From: CAZSHX01 sp964606895
Lineage (GTDB): Bacteria > Bacteroidota > Ignavibacteria > Kapaibacteriales > UBA2268
Direction of reading: 5' to 3'
Length of the DNA: 7,712 bases
NCBI GenBank assembly: GCA_964606895.1
Contig: CAZSHX010000116.1
Span: 1 to 7,712 of the forward strand
Below are positions 1-6,430 of this stretch, piece by piece (the stretch's first letter is position 1; the number at the start of each line of letters is the position of its first letter). The notes under the pieces are model-generated. The model did not search any database and was not told the origin of the DNA. It saw only the letters and a list, made by a program, of their open reading frames with translations. The translations under genes and the position numbers were made by a program.

Positions 1-230
1 AACCCCGATGGGGTTAAGGAATCTTGGGGAGTGGGGACGATGTGTTACAAATATTCATTCCCTACGGGAATCAGAAGAATAAAAAATAACCAAAAATTGC
101 ATCTTTGCATCTTTTTGCAGTCAAAGATGCAACTTCTAAAAAATCGTTATTTGAAAGAATATCAATAGGTTAGATGAAAAACAATTACATCTTTTGCATA
201 ATTATTTTGAAGATGCAATGCAATTTGGGA
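1..230. repeat. Long intergenic repeat, copy A (left copy)
   Basis: This is the first of two copies of a non-coding repeat; the second is at 351-570. It begins with the small palindrome AACCCC-GAT-GGGGTT (1-15). It then carries ATTCCC-TAC-GGGAAT (57-71), an 11-bp inverted repeat TTGCATCTTTG/CAAAGATGCAA (97-107 with 122-132, 14-nt loop), and a weaker inverted repeat at 184-193 with 210-219 (one mismatch). It ends near the shared string GCAATTTGGGA (220-230). Bases 40-168 align to 386-514 without gaps at 115 of 129 positions by hand count. The copy starts exactly at the window edge, so more units may lie to the left. Whether it is a mobile miniature element, a REP-like family or a structured RNA cannot be decided from this window. 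Confidence 0.85.
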
Positions 231-350
231 AATGAAGGAAATTCCAATTTCGCGTAGCGAAATAATGTTTGTAACTGCGAAATGCCCCTATGTCTTTCTA
301 TCACGTAGTGATAGCATATAAAACGAGCATCTGCCGTCGCTTTTATATTT
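231..350. repeat. Spacer between repeat copies with three hairpins
   Basis: This stretch separates the two repeat copies and is not itself duplicated here. It holds two perfect 7-bp hairpins with the same 3-base loop: ATTTCGC-GTA-GCGAAAT (247-263) and CTATCAC-GTA-GTGATAG (298-314). A third inverted repeat, ATATAAAA/TTTTATAT (316-323 with 341-348), can be lengthened by CGA/TCG across a one-base bulge. The only small reading frame across it (232-321, 29 codons) reads straight through both palindromes and is not believed to be a gene. Confidence 0.7.
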
Positions 351-570
351 AACCCCGATGGGGTTAAGGAATCTTGTGAGGTTCGATGTGTAACAAATAT
401 TCATTCCCTCTGGGAATCAGAATAATGCAAAACAACCAAAAATTGCATCTTTGCATCATTTTGCATTCAAAGATGCAACGGCTCAAAATTCGTTATTTGA
501 AATAATATCAATAGGTTAGATGGAAATTGCATTGCATTAAAAAAAAACTAATAAAAGATGCAATTTGGGA
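351..570. repeat. Long intergenic repeat, copy B (right copy)
   Basis: This is the second copy of the element at 1-230, offset by about 346-350 bp. Its opening palindrome extends to TTAACCCC-GAT-GGGGTTAA (349-367). The second palindrome is ATTCCC-TCT-GGGAAT (403-417), with the same arms as copy A but a changed triloop. The 11-bp inverted repeat lies at 443-453 with 468-478, again with a 14-nt loop. A further 9-bp inverted repeat AAATTGCAT/ATGCAATTT lies at 524-532 with 558-566. The two copies share their opening 26 bases exactly and differ by a 4-bp indel soon afterwards. No transposase gene or flanking target duplication was seen. Confidence 0.85.
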
Positions 571-604
571 ATTGGTAAGAAAAGCGTCCTTCGAAAATTA
601 ACTC

Positions 605-647
605 AAACGAAGAATCCGGTTATCAAATTATACTGAATTCTTCGTTT
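605..647 (-). terminator. Hairpin downstream of the channel gene, probable terminator
   Basis: There is a perfect 11-bp inverted repeat, AAACGAAGAAT (605-615) and ATTCTTCGTTT (637-647), with a 21-base loop. It lies 28 bases beyond the stop codon of the minus-strand channel gene. Read on the minus strand, the second arm is followed by a loosely T-rich stretch. The long loop and imperfect T tract make it a weaker terminator candidate than the hairpin at 4802-4836. Confidence 0.4.
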
Positions 648-675
648 CACTTAGTATGTTGGTGGAAAATTAATT

Positions 676-2634
676 CTACCCTAATTGTTCTTCGTCCGAA
701 AGTACAATTATTTTATCTCCTTCAGCAAAAAATAACTGATTGGATTTAACAGGGTTCACTTTAACTCCATGAGAAAGTAAAGTCCCTTCATATCGTGGTT
801 TTGCCTCATGGAGTTTATAACCGATTGCTATCTGATTTTGCTGACGGGCTGATTCCATAACGGTATAGAAGTTTACCGGTCTGCCAAGCTCAATATAATA
901 TTCGGCAGGCTTAATATAAATTGAAGGTCCTCCGGCACTGAACAAAAGCTCAAATACCGTTTTCAATTCTTTATTTTCCGAAATCTGCGAAAGCATCAAA
1001 CTGTCTAACTTAACACTAACGATGAAATCGTCGGTATGAGTAATTTCTGCAAGTTCGCGGTTTCTGTCGTCGAGCATTTCGCTGACGATCGAAAAAGCAT
1101 GCCCTTTCCGGTCAGCTATGTCGCGTAAGTGAAGCAAGGTACTAAGTGTTTTGGCATCAGTTGACTGTATATCAATAAGGTCGGTTTGGCTTAGAACAAT
1201 AATATGGTTGAACTGTTCGATGTTCAAATCATCAAGAATCTTTCGGTTTGTGGTATCTCCAAGCCAGAAGGTCACAGTCTGATGCGACAGGTCGGCACAA
1301 TGAATAGAAAGTTCCTTTTCGGCATTTGGGGTTTCAGCAACAACTGTAATTTTAGAACCGGGCCAAACATAATTATCCAGTTCATTAACAATAAGAGAGG
1401 CTCTTCTGTTCCAGCCGAGGATTAATGTGTTTTCGGGTTTGGGGGGTACATATTTTGGGGCACGCCGGATGGCACCCGAGTCAATGCTGTAATCAGACAT
1501 ACCGGAAGTAATGATTGTATCGTCATCCTCAGAAACTGCGATTACTTTGTCTCCATCCTCAATCTTAGTATTCATAGGAGGTTTGAGAAAAATTCTTCCA
1601 TCTTTTCTTCTTATACCGATGATGCCGGAATTTTCGTAGGCAAACATAGCCTCAACAAAAGTTTTTCCGTATAATTTCGGTTCATCCTGGAAATATATCT
1701 CATCTCCGCTGAAATCCAGCAACTCTGTAAATACGACAGACAACCCGGGCTGACGGCAGGTTTGGGCTGTGATTCTGGAAATCAGATAATCAAAAATGAC
1801 AAGCTGAACTTCGTCACGACCTGCAATTTCGGCTATTGGTACGTTACGAGTATGACGAATTTCAGCAACAATATGATACTTATGAGGAGCAGGTTTTCTG
1901 TTCGGATTATTTGTAATAGCAAGGATGGTTTTAATAACTGCTGAATCCGGTTCGTCGTCGTCGGGGGCAAGAACAATAATCGAACGTGCCTCGTGCAGAT
2001 TGATTATTTCCAAATCCCTTAAATCAATTGGATTACCGGTTCTGCAAATAATTTTTGTATTTTGTGTGTCATAGACCTTTGCTCTGATTTCGTCGTCCAT
2101 TTCGGCTTTATCTTTGTCGGCTAAAATAGCAATGCAGGGATTCTTCTGATTTTCGTTTGCAATGACTAACTCAGAAATAATCTGGAATACCTGAAAAGAC
2201 CACCCGAGAATAACTGTATGGTTTTTCTCAACTACGAAAGAACGACCTTTTCTGAGTTCATGAACTTTTTCGATAACGCCACTACTGACAATACCAATAA
2301 AGATGCTCATGAAGATGATTCCGGCACCTGTAGCAAGTAGCATAAAGAACAAATACCTTGCATTGACGGGGTCGTTCGAGATTACGCCTCCGTCGAGTGT
2401 TCTAAGAATAGTAATCCAGAGCATATCAAAAAAACTAACACTCTGCTTACTTCTCAAACCAAGCACTTGTAAGTCTGTTTGAGGCACAGCACCTGTTATC
2501 CAGACAGCAAATGCAATTCCAAGAACAACTAATAAGGACAAGACAAACAAAAGCATTATTGGTGCAAATGTGCCTTTTGCCATCAGATTGTCAAACTGAT
2601 AGCGTGCTCTTTTAAATAAAGAAGGTTTTTTCAT
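676..2634 (-). CDS. CASTOR/POLLUX/SYM8-family ion channel with two RCK-like domains
   Basis: This is a 652-residue membrane protein predicted to pass cations across the inner membrane under control of cytoplasmic ligand-binding modules. Residues 24-47 and 93-118 are hydrophobic helices. The segment between them (about 70-88, including the core LRTLDGG) sits where the pore and selectivity filter lie in this family. Two Rossmann-like RCK/TrkA-N modules follow: the first opens at about 140 (VILGWS) and the second at about 403 (LILGWNRR). Each is followed by the acidic and basic strands typical of the CASTOR/POLLUX middle domain. The length agrees with bacterial members of the family, whose plant homologues are nuclear-envelope calcium channels. 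The ion specificity and ligand of this protein are not evident from sequence. The ATG at 2634 lacks a Shine-Dalgarno sequence but is the only start that keeps the basic N-terminus (MKKPSLFKRAR). The gene stands alone, divergent from uvrC. Confidence 0.85.
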   Translation of the reverse strand: MKKPSLFKRARYQFDNLMAKGTFAPIMLLFVLSLLVVLGIAFAVWITGAVPQTDLQVLGLRSKQSVSFFDMLWITILRTLDGGVISNDPVNARYLFFMLLATGAGIIFMSIFIGIVSSGVIEKVHELRKGRSFVVEKNHTVILGWSFQVFQIISELVIANENQKNPCIAILADKDKAEMDDEIRAKVYDTQNTKIICRTGNPIDLRDLEIINLHEARSIIVLAPDDDEPDSAVIKTILAITNNPNRKPAPHKYHIVAEIRHTRNVPIAEIAGRDEVQLVIFDYLISRITAQTCRQPGLSVVFTELLDFSGDEIYFQDEPKLYGKTFVEAMFAYENSGIIGIRRKDGRIFLKPPMNTKIEDGDKVIAVSEDDDTIITSGMSDYSIDSGAIRRAPKYVPPKPENTLILGWNRRASLIVNELDNYVWPGSKITVVAETPNAEKELSIHCADLSHQTVTFWLGDTTNRKILDDLNIEQFNHIIVLSQTDLIDIQSTDAKTLSTLLHLRDIADRKGHAFSIVSEMLDDRNRELAEITHTDDFIVSVKLDSLMLSQISENKELKTVFELLFSAGGPSIYIKPAEYYIELGRPVNFYTVMESARQQNQIAIGYKLHEAKPRYEGTLLSHGVKVNPVKSNQLFFAEGDKIIVLSDEEQLG

Positions 2635-2852
2635 AATTGTAATTTGTTAATGTTATTATTTTCAAATCAAGTTTTTATATTTTTTTATATTCATCGAAAC
2701 AAAATATAGCAAATATTCCATTAAAAATGCAAATAAATATTCACATTCAATAAAATTTTCTATCAAATTGCATTCCAAAGCTCTTTTCGTTTAAAATAAT
2801 TCGTTTTTTTCGTCAAATATTGGTAACTTGAAAACGATTTACAAAAAATATT
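2635..2852. promoter_or_regulatory. Divergent promoter region between channel gene and uvrC
   Basis: This is a 218-bp, very AT-rich gap between two outward-facing starts, so it must carry both promoters. On the minus strand, TTGCAT-18 nt-TATATT (2732 down to 2703) is a fair sigma-70-like candidate for the channel gene. On the plus strand, TTGCAT-18 nt-TAAAAT (2768-2797) is a weaker candidate for uvrC. Neither start has a Shine-Dalgarno sequence. No SOS box could be recognised upstream of uvrC. With base composition this skewed, such hexamers occur easily by chance. Confidence 0.3.
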
Positions 2853-4736
2853 ATGCAAACAACAGAAAACATAGAAATAATTCAAGTGGGTGAAGATTTT
2901 GCCGAGGTTGACTTTTCAATCGAACTGAAGCAAAAACTTTCGTCATTACCAAAAAATGCCGGCTGTTATCAATTTAAAAATATCGTCGGTAAGGTGATTT
3001 ATGTCGGAAAGGCTATTAACCTCCGCAATCGAGTCCGTTCTTATTTTCAGACCGGAAGGCCTGTTGATGCCAAAACTAAGGCACTCGTAAGGAAAATTGC
3101 CGATTTAGAAGTTATTGTCACCGATTCGGAAGCTGAAGCACTAATTCTGGAAGATACTTTAATCAAAAAGTTTAAGCCGCGGTACAATATTCTTCTTCGT
3201 GACGACAAATCTTATCCATACATACGAATCACAAATGAGGACTTTCCAAAAATTTTCTATACCAGAAAAATTATTCGTGACGGGTCGAAGTATTTCGGTC
3301 CCATAACCGAAATCAGGCATTTGAAACATCTTCTTCAACTTATCAGAACTTTGTTTCACTTGCGAAGCTGTGATTTGAAACTTACAGAAGATAGTATTCA
3401 AAAAAAGAAATTCAAAATCTGCCTGGACTATCACATTCAAAAATGTGACGGACCATGCGAAGCCTATATTTTAAAAGATGCTTACAATGAAAATATTAAA
3501 CGTTCAATTCAAATAATAAATGGCAAAACCTCAGAACTCGAAAAGCAATTCGAAAACGAAATGCAGAGATTATCAGAAGAAATGAAATTCGAGGAAGCCG
3601 CCGTTTTCAAAGCCAGATTAATGCTGTTGCGAGACTATACTTCAACCCAAAAAATTGTTTCGACTGAACCGATAGACCGCGATATATTTGGTTTAGCCAG
3701 AATTGACGATATTGCCTGCCCGCTGGTTTTCAAAGTTCGTGACGGTAAACTTATCGGCAAAAGGCACTATATCATAACAAATTCTATCGGACTATCAGAT
3801 GCAGAAATCATTCAAAATGCACTTGAAAAATGGTATCTTGAAACTGAATTTGTTCCAAGAGAAATCCTTTTGCCATGCGAACCCGAACAACCTGAATTCT
3901 TGTTGGACTGGCTGAAAAAGAAAAGGGCTAAAACCGTAGAACTGCTGGTTCCTAAGCTTGGAGACAAAAAGAAAATTGTCAATATGGCAACAACTAATGC
4001 AGAATTCCAAATCCGTGAGTATAATCTTGCAATTTCCAAAAAAGAGCAGACAATTCCGAAAACCCTTCTTTCCCTGCAAAGAGATTTGAGGCTCGAAAAA
4101 CCACCGTTCAGAATTGATTGCTTCGACAATTCGCACATTCAGGGTAGTGAACTCGTTTCCTCGATGGTAGTTTTTGTTGAAGGAAAACCCAAGAAATCGG
4201 AATACCGTAAGTTCAAAAACCGAACGGTTGAGGGCAACGATGACTTTGCCGCAATGCGGGAGGTGATTTTCCGAAGATATTCAAGGGTTATTGCAGAGAA
4301 TCAGCCACTGCCCGACCTCATTGTGGTTGACGGCGGAAAAGGACAGCTTTCTTCGGCTGTGGAGGTTCTGAAAGAACTTGGGCTTTTTGGAAAAATCAAT
4401 ATTATCGGTCTTGCCAAAAGGCTTGAAGAAATATTTTTTCCCGATAATTCTGAATCCTTCATGCTTCCAAGAACTTCAAGCAGTTTGAGGATGATTCAGC
4501 AGTTACGGGACGAAGCCCACCGCTTTGCGATTACTTACCATCGCAAACTTAGAGAAAAGCGTACTTTGCAAACCGAACTAACCGAAATAAAAGGTATCGG
4601 TGAAAAATCAGCACAAAGTCTGTTAATCAAATTCGGCTCGGTAGAGAACATCAAAAATGCACCCAAAGAAGCAATCTTAGAAATCCTGAATGAAAAAGTT
4701 TATACGAATTTGAAAAGTCATTTTGGAAATGAATGA
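2853..4736 (+). CDS. uvrC: UvrC, excinuclease ABC subunit C
   Basis: This is the nuclease subunit of UvrABC nucleotide excision repair, which cuts DNA on both sides of a lesion. The 627-residue product has every expected part. The GIY-YIG nuclease is at about 28-110 (GCY at 37-39, YVG at 50-52, KAINLRNRV following). Four iron-sulfur-type cysteines are at C173, C190, C198 and C202. The UVR domain that contacts UvrB is at about 229-262. The RNase H-like nuclease has D425 (CFDNSH), D464 (DDFAAM), D493 (VVDGGKGQL) and H556 (RDEAHRFA). A C-terminal helix-hairpin-helix lies at about 576-605 (IKGIGEKSA). The length is normal for UvrC, but about 25 residues precede the usual N-terminus. The ATG at 2853 is the only methionine before the nuclease domain, so the extension appears real unless a non-ATG start is used. 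It is a single gene, converging on the hemerythrin-PAS gene. Confidence 0.97.
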   Translation: MQTTENIEIIQVGEDFAEVDFSIELKQKLSSLPKNAGCYQFKNIVGKVIYVGKAINLRNRVRSYFQTGRPVDAKTKALVRKIADLEVIVTDSEAEALILEDTLIKKFKPRYNILLRDDKSYPYIRITNEDFPKIFYTRKIIRDGSKYFGPITEIRHLKHLLQLIRTLFHLRSCDLKLTEDSIQKKKFKICLDYHIQKCDGPCEAYILKDAYNENIKRSIQIINGKTSELEKQFENEMQRLSEEMKFEEAAVFKARLMLLRDYTSTQKIVSTEPIDRDIFGLARIDDIACPLVFKVRDGKLIGKRHYIITNSIGLSDAEIIQNALEKWYLETEFVPREILLPCEPEQPEFLLDWLKKKRAKTVELLVPKLGDKKKIVNMATTNAEFQIREYNLAISKKEQTIPKTLLSLQRDLRLEKPPFRIDCFDNSHIQGSELVSSMVVFVEGKPKKSEYRKFKNRTVEGNDDFAAMREVIFRRYSRVIAENQPLPDLIVVDGGKGQLSSAVEVLKELGLFGKINIIGLAKRLEEIFFPDNSESFMLPRTSSSLRMIQQLRDEAHRFAITYHRKLREKRTLQTELTEIKGIGEKSAQSLLIKFGSVENIKNAPKEAILEILNEKVYTNLKSHFGNE

Positions 4737-4801
4737 TTCATTCAATATTTGACTTTTTGGTTGATTAGGTTTTGAATGAAATTTGAGGAGAAAGAATGGT
4801 C

Positions 4802-4836
4802 AACTCATCCGATGAATTAAAATCATCGGATGAGTT
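4802..4836. terminator. Strong bidirectional terminator hairpin between convergent genes
   Basis: A perfect 14-bp inverted repeat, AACTCATCCGATGA (4802-4815) and TCATCGGATGAGTT (4823-4836), encloses a 7-base loop. On the plus strand a T-rich run follows directly, which gives the classic intrinsic terminator shape about 65 bases after the uvrC stop. It also lies 13 bases beyond the stop of the minus-strand hemerythrin-PAS gene, so it can serve both genes. The minus-strand side has a poorer T tract. Confidence 0.8.
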
Positions 4837-4849
4837 TGATTTTAATATT

Positions 4850-5788
4850 TTAATCTAAAAGTCTTTTTTCGCCCTCAATGTCGCGGTAGGGTTTGATGTC
4901 CTGAACCATTTCAACACAGCCCTGATAGTTTCCGAGTTCGTCCCTTACAGCAAAATACGAAATATGAACAAACATCGAATCGAAATTAATCCAGAATGAA
5001 GCGTCATTGCGAGTTCCGGCTTTCATTTCTTCAAGTATTTTGTTGACCAGATGAACGCTTTTCTGCGGGTGGCACTGCTGAACTGTCCTACCGATTACCG
5101 ATAATGTACGCGGGAAAATTTTCTTTTCTTCCAACTTGTTAAAATAACGGACTCTGTCGTCAACATCAACAAATGAGATTTCAACAGGCAGAACATCGAG
5201 CATATTTGTTATAACATCTGTAGCCACAGATGAAAGCAGATTGATTTTCTCGCCGGTCTGTCTTTCGATAGCATTCAAAAGAGTTACGTATCTGATGTAT
5301 GAGCCTTCGCCGGCAGTTTCTTTCTCAATCTGCAGGAAAGCTTCACGTAAATTTTCATCATCGGCACTATCTATCATTCTTTTGCCCATCGGATAAAGAA
5401 TATCGTTTTCTTTCCAGATGTGTCCTTTTGTTAACTCGCAGTAAGTAGCAAGCGATGAATGGAATTCAGCAGGGAGCTTACCGGTTTCTTCCTTAGCGGA
5501 TAATAATCCTTTGAGAATATTGATATATTTTCTTTCGTCAATGTGTTCCTGAAGCATCACGCCGATTGGACCCTGAGGCGGCAAACCTTTTTGGAGCAAC
5601 ATCGGGAAATATACTTTTTCTTCTTTTGCATTGTGGCAAAGGTCGCCATATTCCCAAAGAAAATCGAGCAGTGAAGAAGCAATCTTCACATTCAGGTTGT
5701 GGTGCTTTTCAGCTTCTCTTTCTAAAAGAACGAGTGCTTTTTCAATCAAAGCGTGGTCGTTCATCAGCATGTCTAAGTAGTTTATCAT
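4850..5788 (-). CDS. Hemerythrin-like HHE domain plus PAS domain protein
   Basis: This is a probable cytoplasmic sensor or diiron oxygen/NO-handling protein of 312 residues from the start chosen here. The N-terminal four-helix hemerythrin module (about 5-150) shows the metal-ligand pattern H12, H52-x3-E56 (in CHNAKEEKVYFP), H82 and H123-x3-E127. A PAS fold follows at about 195-300, ending in the FWI, YFAVRDELGNYQG and EMVQDI strands. It contains the CHP motif at C239-H240-P241 that is typical of the PAS domain found with hemerythrin in DUF438 proteins. The DUF438 domain normally in front of this pair is absent. There is no membrane segment, kinase or DNA-binding domain, so any output must be through a partner. 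An ATG four codons upstream (5800) is open, but GGAGG sits five bases before the ATG at 5788, which decides the start. The gene is divergent from the HsmA-like gene. Confidence 0.85.
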   Translation of the reverse strand: MINYLDMLMNDHALIEKALVLLEREAEKHHNLNVKIASSLLDFLWEYGDLCHNAKEEKVYFPMLLQKGLPPQGPIGVMLQEHIDERKYINILKGLLSAKEETGKLPAEFHSSLATYCELTKGHIWKENDILYPMGKRMIDSADDENLREAFLQIEKETAGEGSYIRYVTLLNAIERQTGEKINLLSSVATDVITNMLDVLPVEISFVDVDDRVRYFNKLEEKKIFPRTLSVIGRTVQQCHPQKSVHLVNKILEEMKAGTRNDASFWINFDSMFVHISYFAVRDELGNYQGCVEMVQDIKPYRDIEGEKRLLD

Positions 5789-5793
5789 TGTTT

Positions 5794-5798
5794 CCTCC
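5794..5798 (-). promoter_or_regulatory. Shine-Dalgarno site that fixes the hemerythrin-PAS start
   Basis: On the minus strand GGAGG is followed by AAACA and then the ATG at 5788, an ideal five-base spacing. The alternative ATG at 5800 overlaps this site and has only A/T-rich sequence in front of it. The shorter 312-residue form is therefore preferred over the 316-residue form. Confidence 0.75.
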
Positions 5799-5860
5799 AT
5801 ATTTTATTTGAATCGGATGAATTTGTCTTATTCAAAGACGATTAAATATTTAATTATTTT

Positions 5861-5889
5861 ATAATGAAAAAAAAAATTCTTTTTGTAAA
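5861..5889 (-). promoter_or_regulatory. Candidate promoter of the hemerythrin-PAS gene
   Basis: On the minus strand the -35-like hexamer TTTACA (5889-5884) is followed after 17 bases by CATTAT (5866-5861), a four-of-six match to the -10 consensus. This would give an untranslated leader of roughly 65 bases. The sequence around the -35, GAACATTTACAAAA, recurs upstream of the lipoprotein gene. A 14-bp AT-only palindrome ATTAAATATTTAAT lies just downstream at 5841-5854 and could be an operator or chance. Confidence 0.3.
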
Positions 5890-5950
5890 TGTTCTCTCAC
5901 ATTTTTTTTACAAACTAAAAATTTTACTTAAATTAATCGAGATTAATCCT

Positions 5951-5958
5951 TATTTTTG
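5951..5958 (+). promoter_or_regulatory. Bacteroidetes-type -7 element upstream of the HsmA-like gene (weak)
   Basis: TATTTTTG fits the Bacteroidetes -7 consensus TAnnTTTG and lies about 50 bases before the start at 6007. No convincing TTTG element is found at the expected distance upstream, so the call rests on the -7 match alone in very T-rich sequence. Confidence 0.2.
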
Positions 5959-5996
5959 TTTTTTTTAAATATATATTTAGTTAATATTAAACTTTT

Positions 5997-6000
5997 GGAG
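5997..6000 (+). promoter_or_regulatory. Shine-Dalgarno site that fixes the HsmA-like start
   Basis: GGAG ends six bases before the ATG at 6007 and only three bases before the adjacent ATG at 6004. The spacing favours 6007. Longer reading from a TTG at 5956 would place this ribosome site inside the gene and is rejected. Confidence 0.65.
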
Positions 6001-6006
6001 ATAATG

Positions 6007-6390
6007 ATGAATCCAACTTTAATGGCAGGTACTTTTGTTGTAACTATGGCTTTAATTTCCTACTCCTTTGCTATTCTCAAAGAACAGAAACATCGTGCTT
6101 TGAACTTGACAGTATCTACCTTCCTGACATTAGGAGTATTACTTGACATTACTGCAACAATACTGATGATTTTAGGTTCAAAAAACAAAGGTTTGACCGT
6201 TCACGGTATTATCGGATATACTGCTCTTGCAGGTATGCTTATTGATACAATTCTTATTTGGAAACTCAAACTAAAAGTCGGAGACCTTGCACCTGTCCCT
6301 AAAAATCTTCATCTGTACACCAGATTCGCTTATGCTTGGTGGATGATAGCATTTTTTACCGGTGGGCTGATTGCTTCATTCCTGAAATAA
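6007..6390 (+). CDS. Small four-helix membrane protein, TIGR03987/HsmA-like
   Basis: This is a 127-residue integral membrane protein. Four hydrophobic helices lie at about 4-24, 36-57, 63-86 and 104-124, with short polar loops. The layout and the positions of MNP at the start, LLDITAT (D47), VHGIIGY (H66), D80 and the late H102 and WW-x-I segment resemble the TIGR03987 family, some members of which are named HsmA from heme-responsive expression. That assignment is from memory of the family pattern, not a search. H66 and H102 could be metal or heme ligands, but this is speculation. The frame can be extended upstream to a TTG at 5956, yet the GGAG at 5997-6000 favours ATG 6007. The gene is divergent from the hemerythrin-PAS gene over 218 bp and converges on the lipoprotein gene with a 40-bp gap and no clear terminator. 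Confidence 0.8.
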   Translation: MNPTLMAGTFVVTMALISYSFAILKEQKHRALNLTVSTFLTLGVLLDITATILMILGSKNKGLTVHGIIGYTALAGMLIDTILIWKLKLKVGDLAPVPKNLHLYTRFAYAWWMIAFFTGGLIASFLK

Positions 6391-6430
6391 TTTAATCAGG
6401 TCAAAAAATTGCAATTCGAAACAAATTCGG

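Noticed and set aside
232..321. A 29-codon plus-strand reading frame between the repeat copies.
   Set aside because: Its sequence is largely made of the two triloop palindromes, it has no ribosome site and is shorter than typical genes.
40..505. A small reading frame in both repeat copies (42 codons at 40-168, 39 codons at 386-505) starting from the same ATG.
   Set aside because: The 14 differences between the copies split about evenly over codon positions (5, 4 and 5), with no third-position excess, and the frame runs through the palindromes. This is what non-coding repeat DNA looks like, not a protein under selection.
1..570. CRISPR array.
   Set aside because: The repeats are over 200 bp long, only two copies are seen, and there are no short regular repeats with unique spacers and no cas genes.
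3795..4138. Two overlapping minus-strand open frames inside uvrC.
   Set aside because: They are shadows of the well-supported uvrC coding frame.
4825..5825. The words ATCGGATGAGTTTGA (4826-4840) and ATCGGATGAATTTGT (5812-5826) flanking the hemerythrin-PAS gene, as possible direct repeats of an insertion.
   Set aside because: They are short and imperfect, and the left one is an arm of the terminator hairpin. There is no other sign of insertion, so chance is more likely.
5956..6006. Longer HsmA-like start from a TTG at 5956.
   Set aside because: The extra 17 codons cover the A/T-rich leader, include the GGAG ribosome site and would add an unlikely N-terminal stretch before the family-like MNP start.
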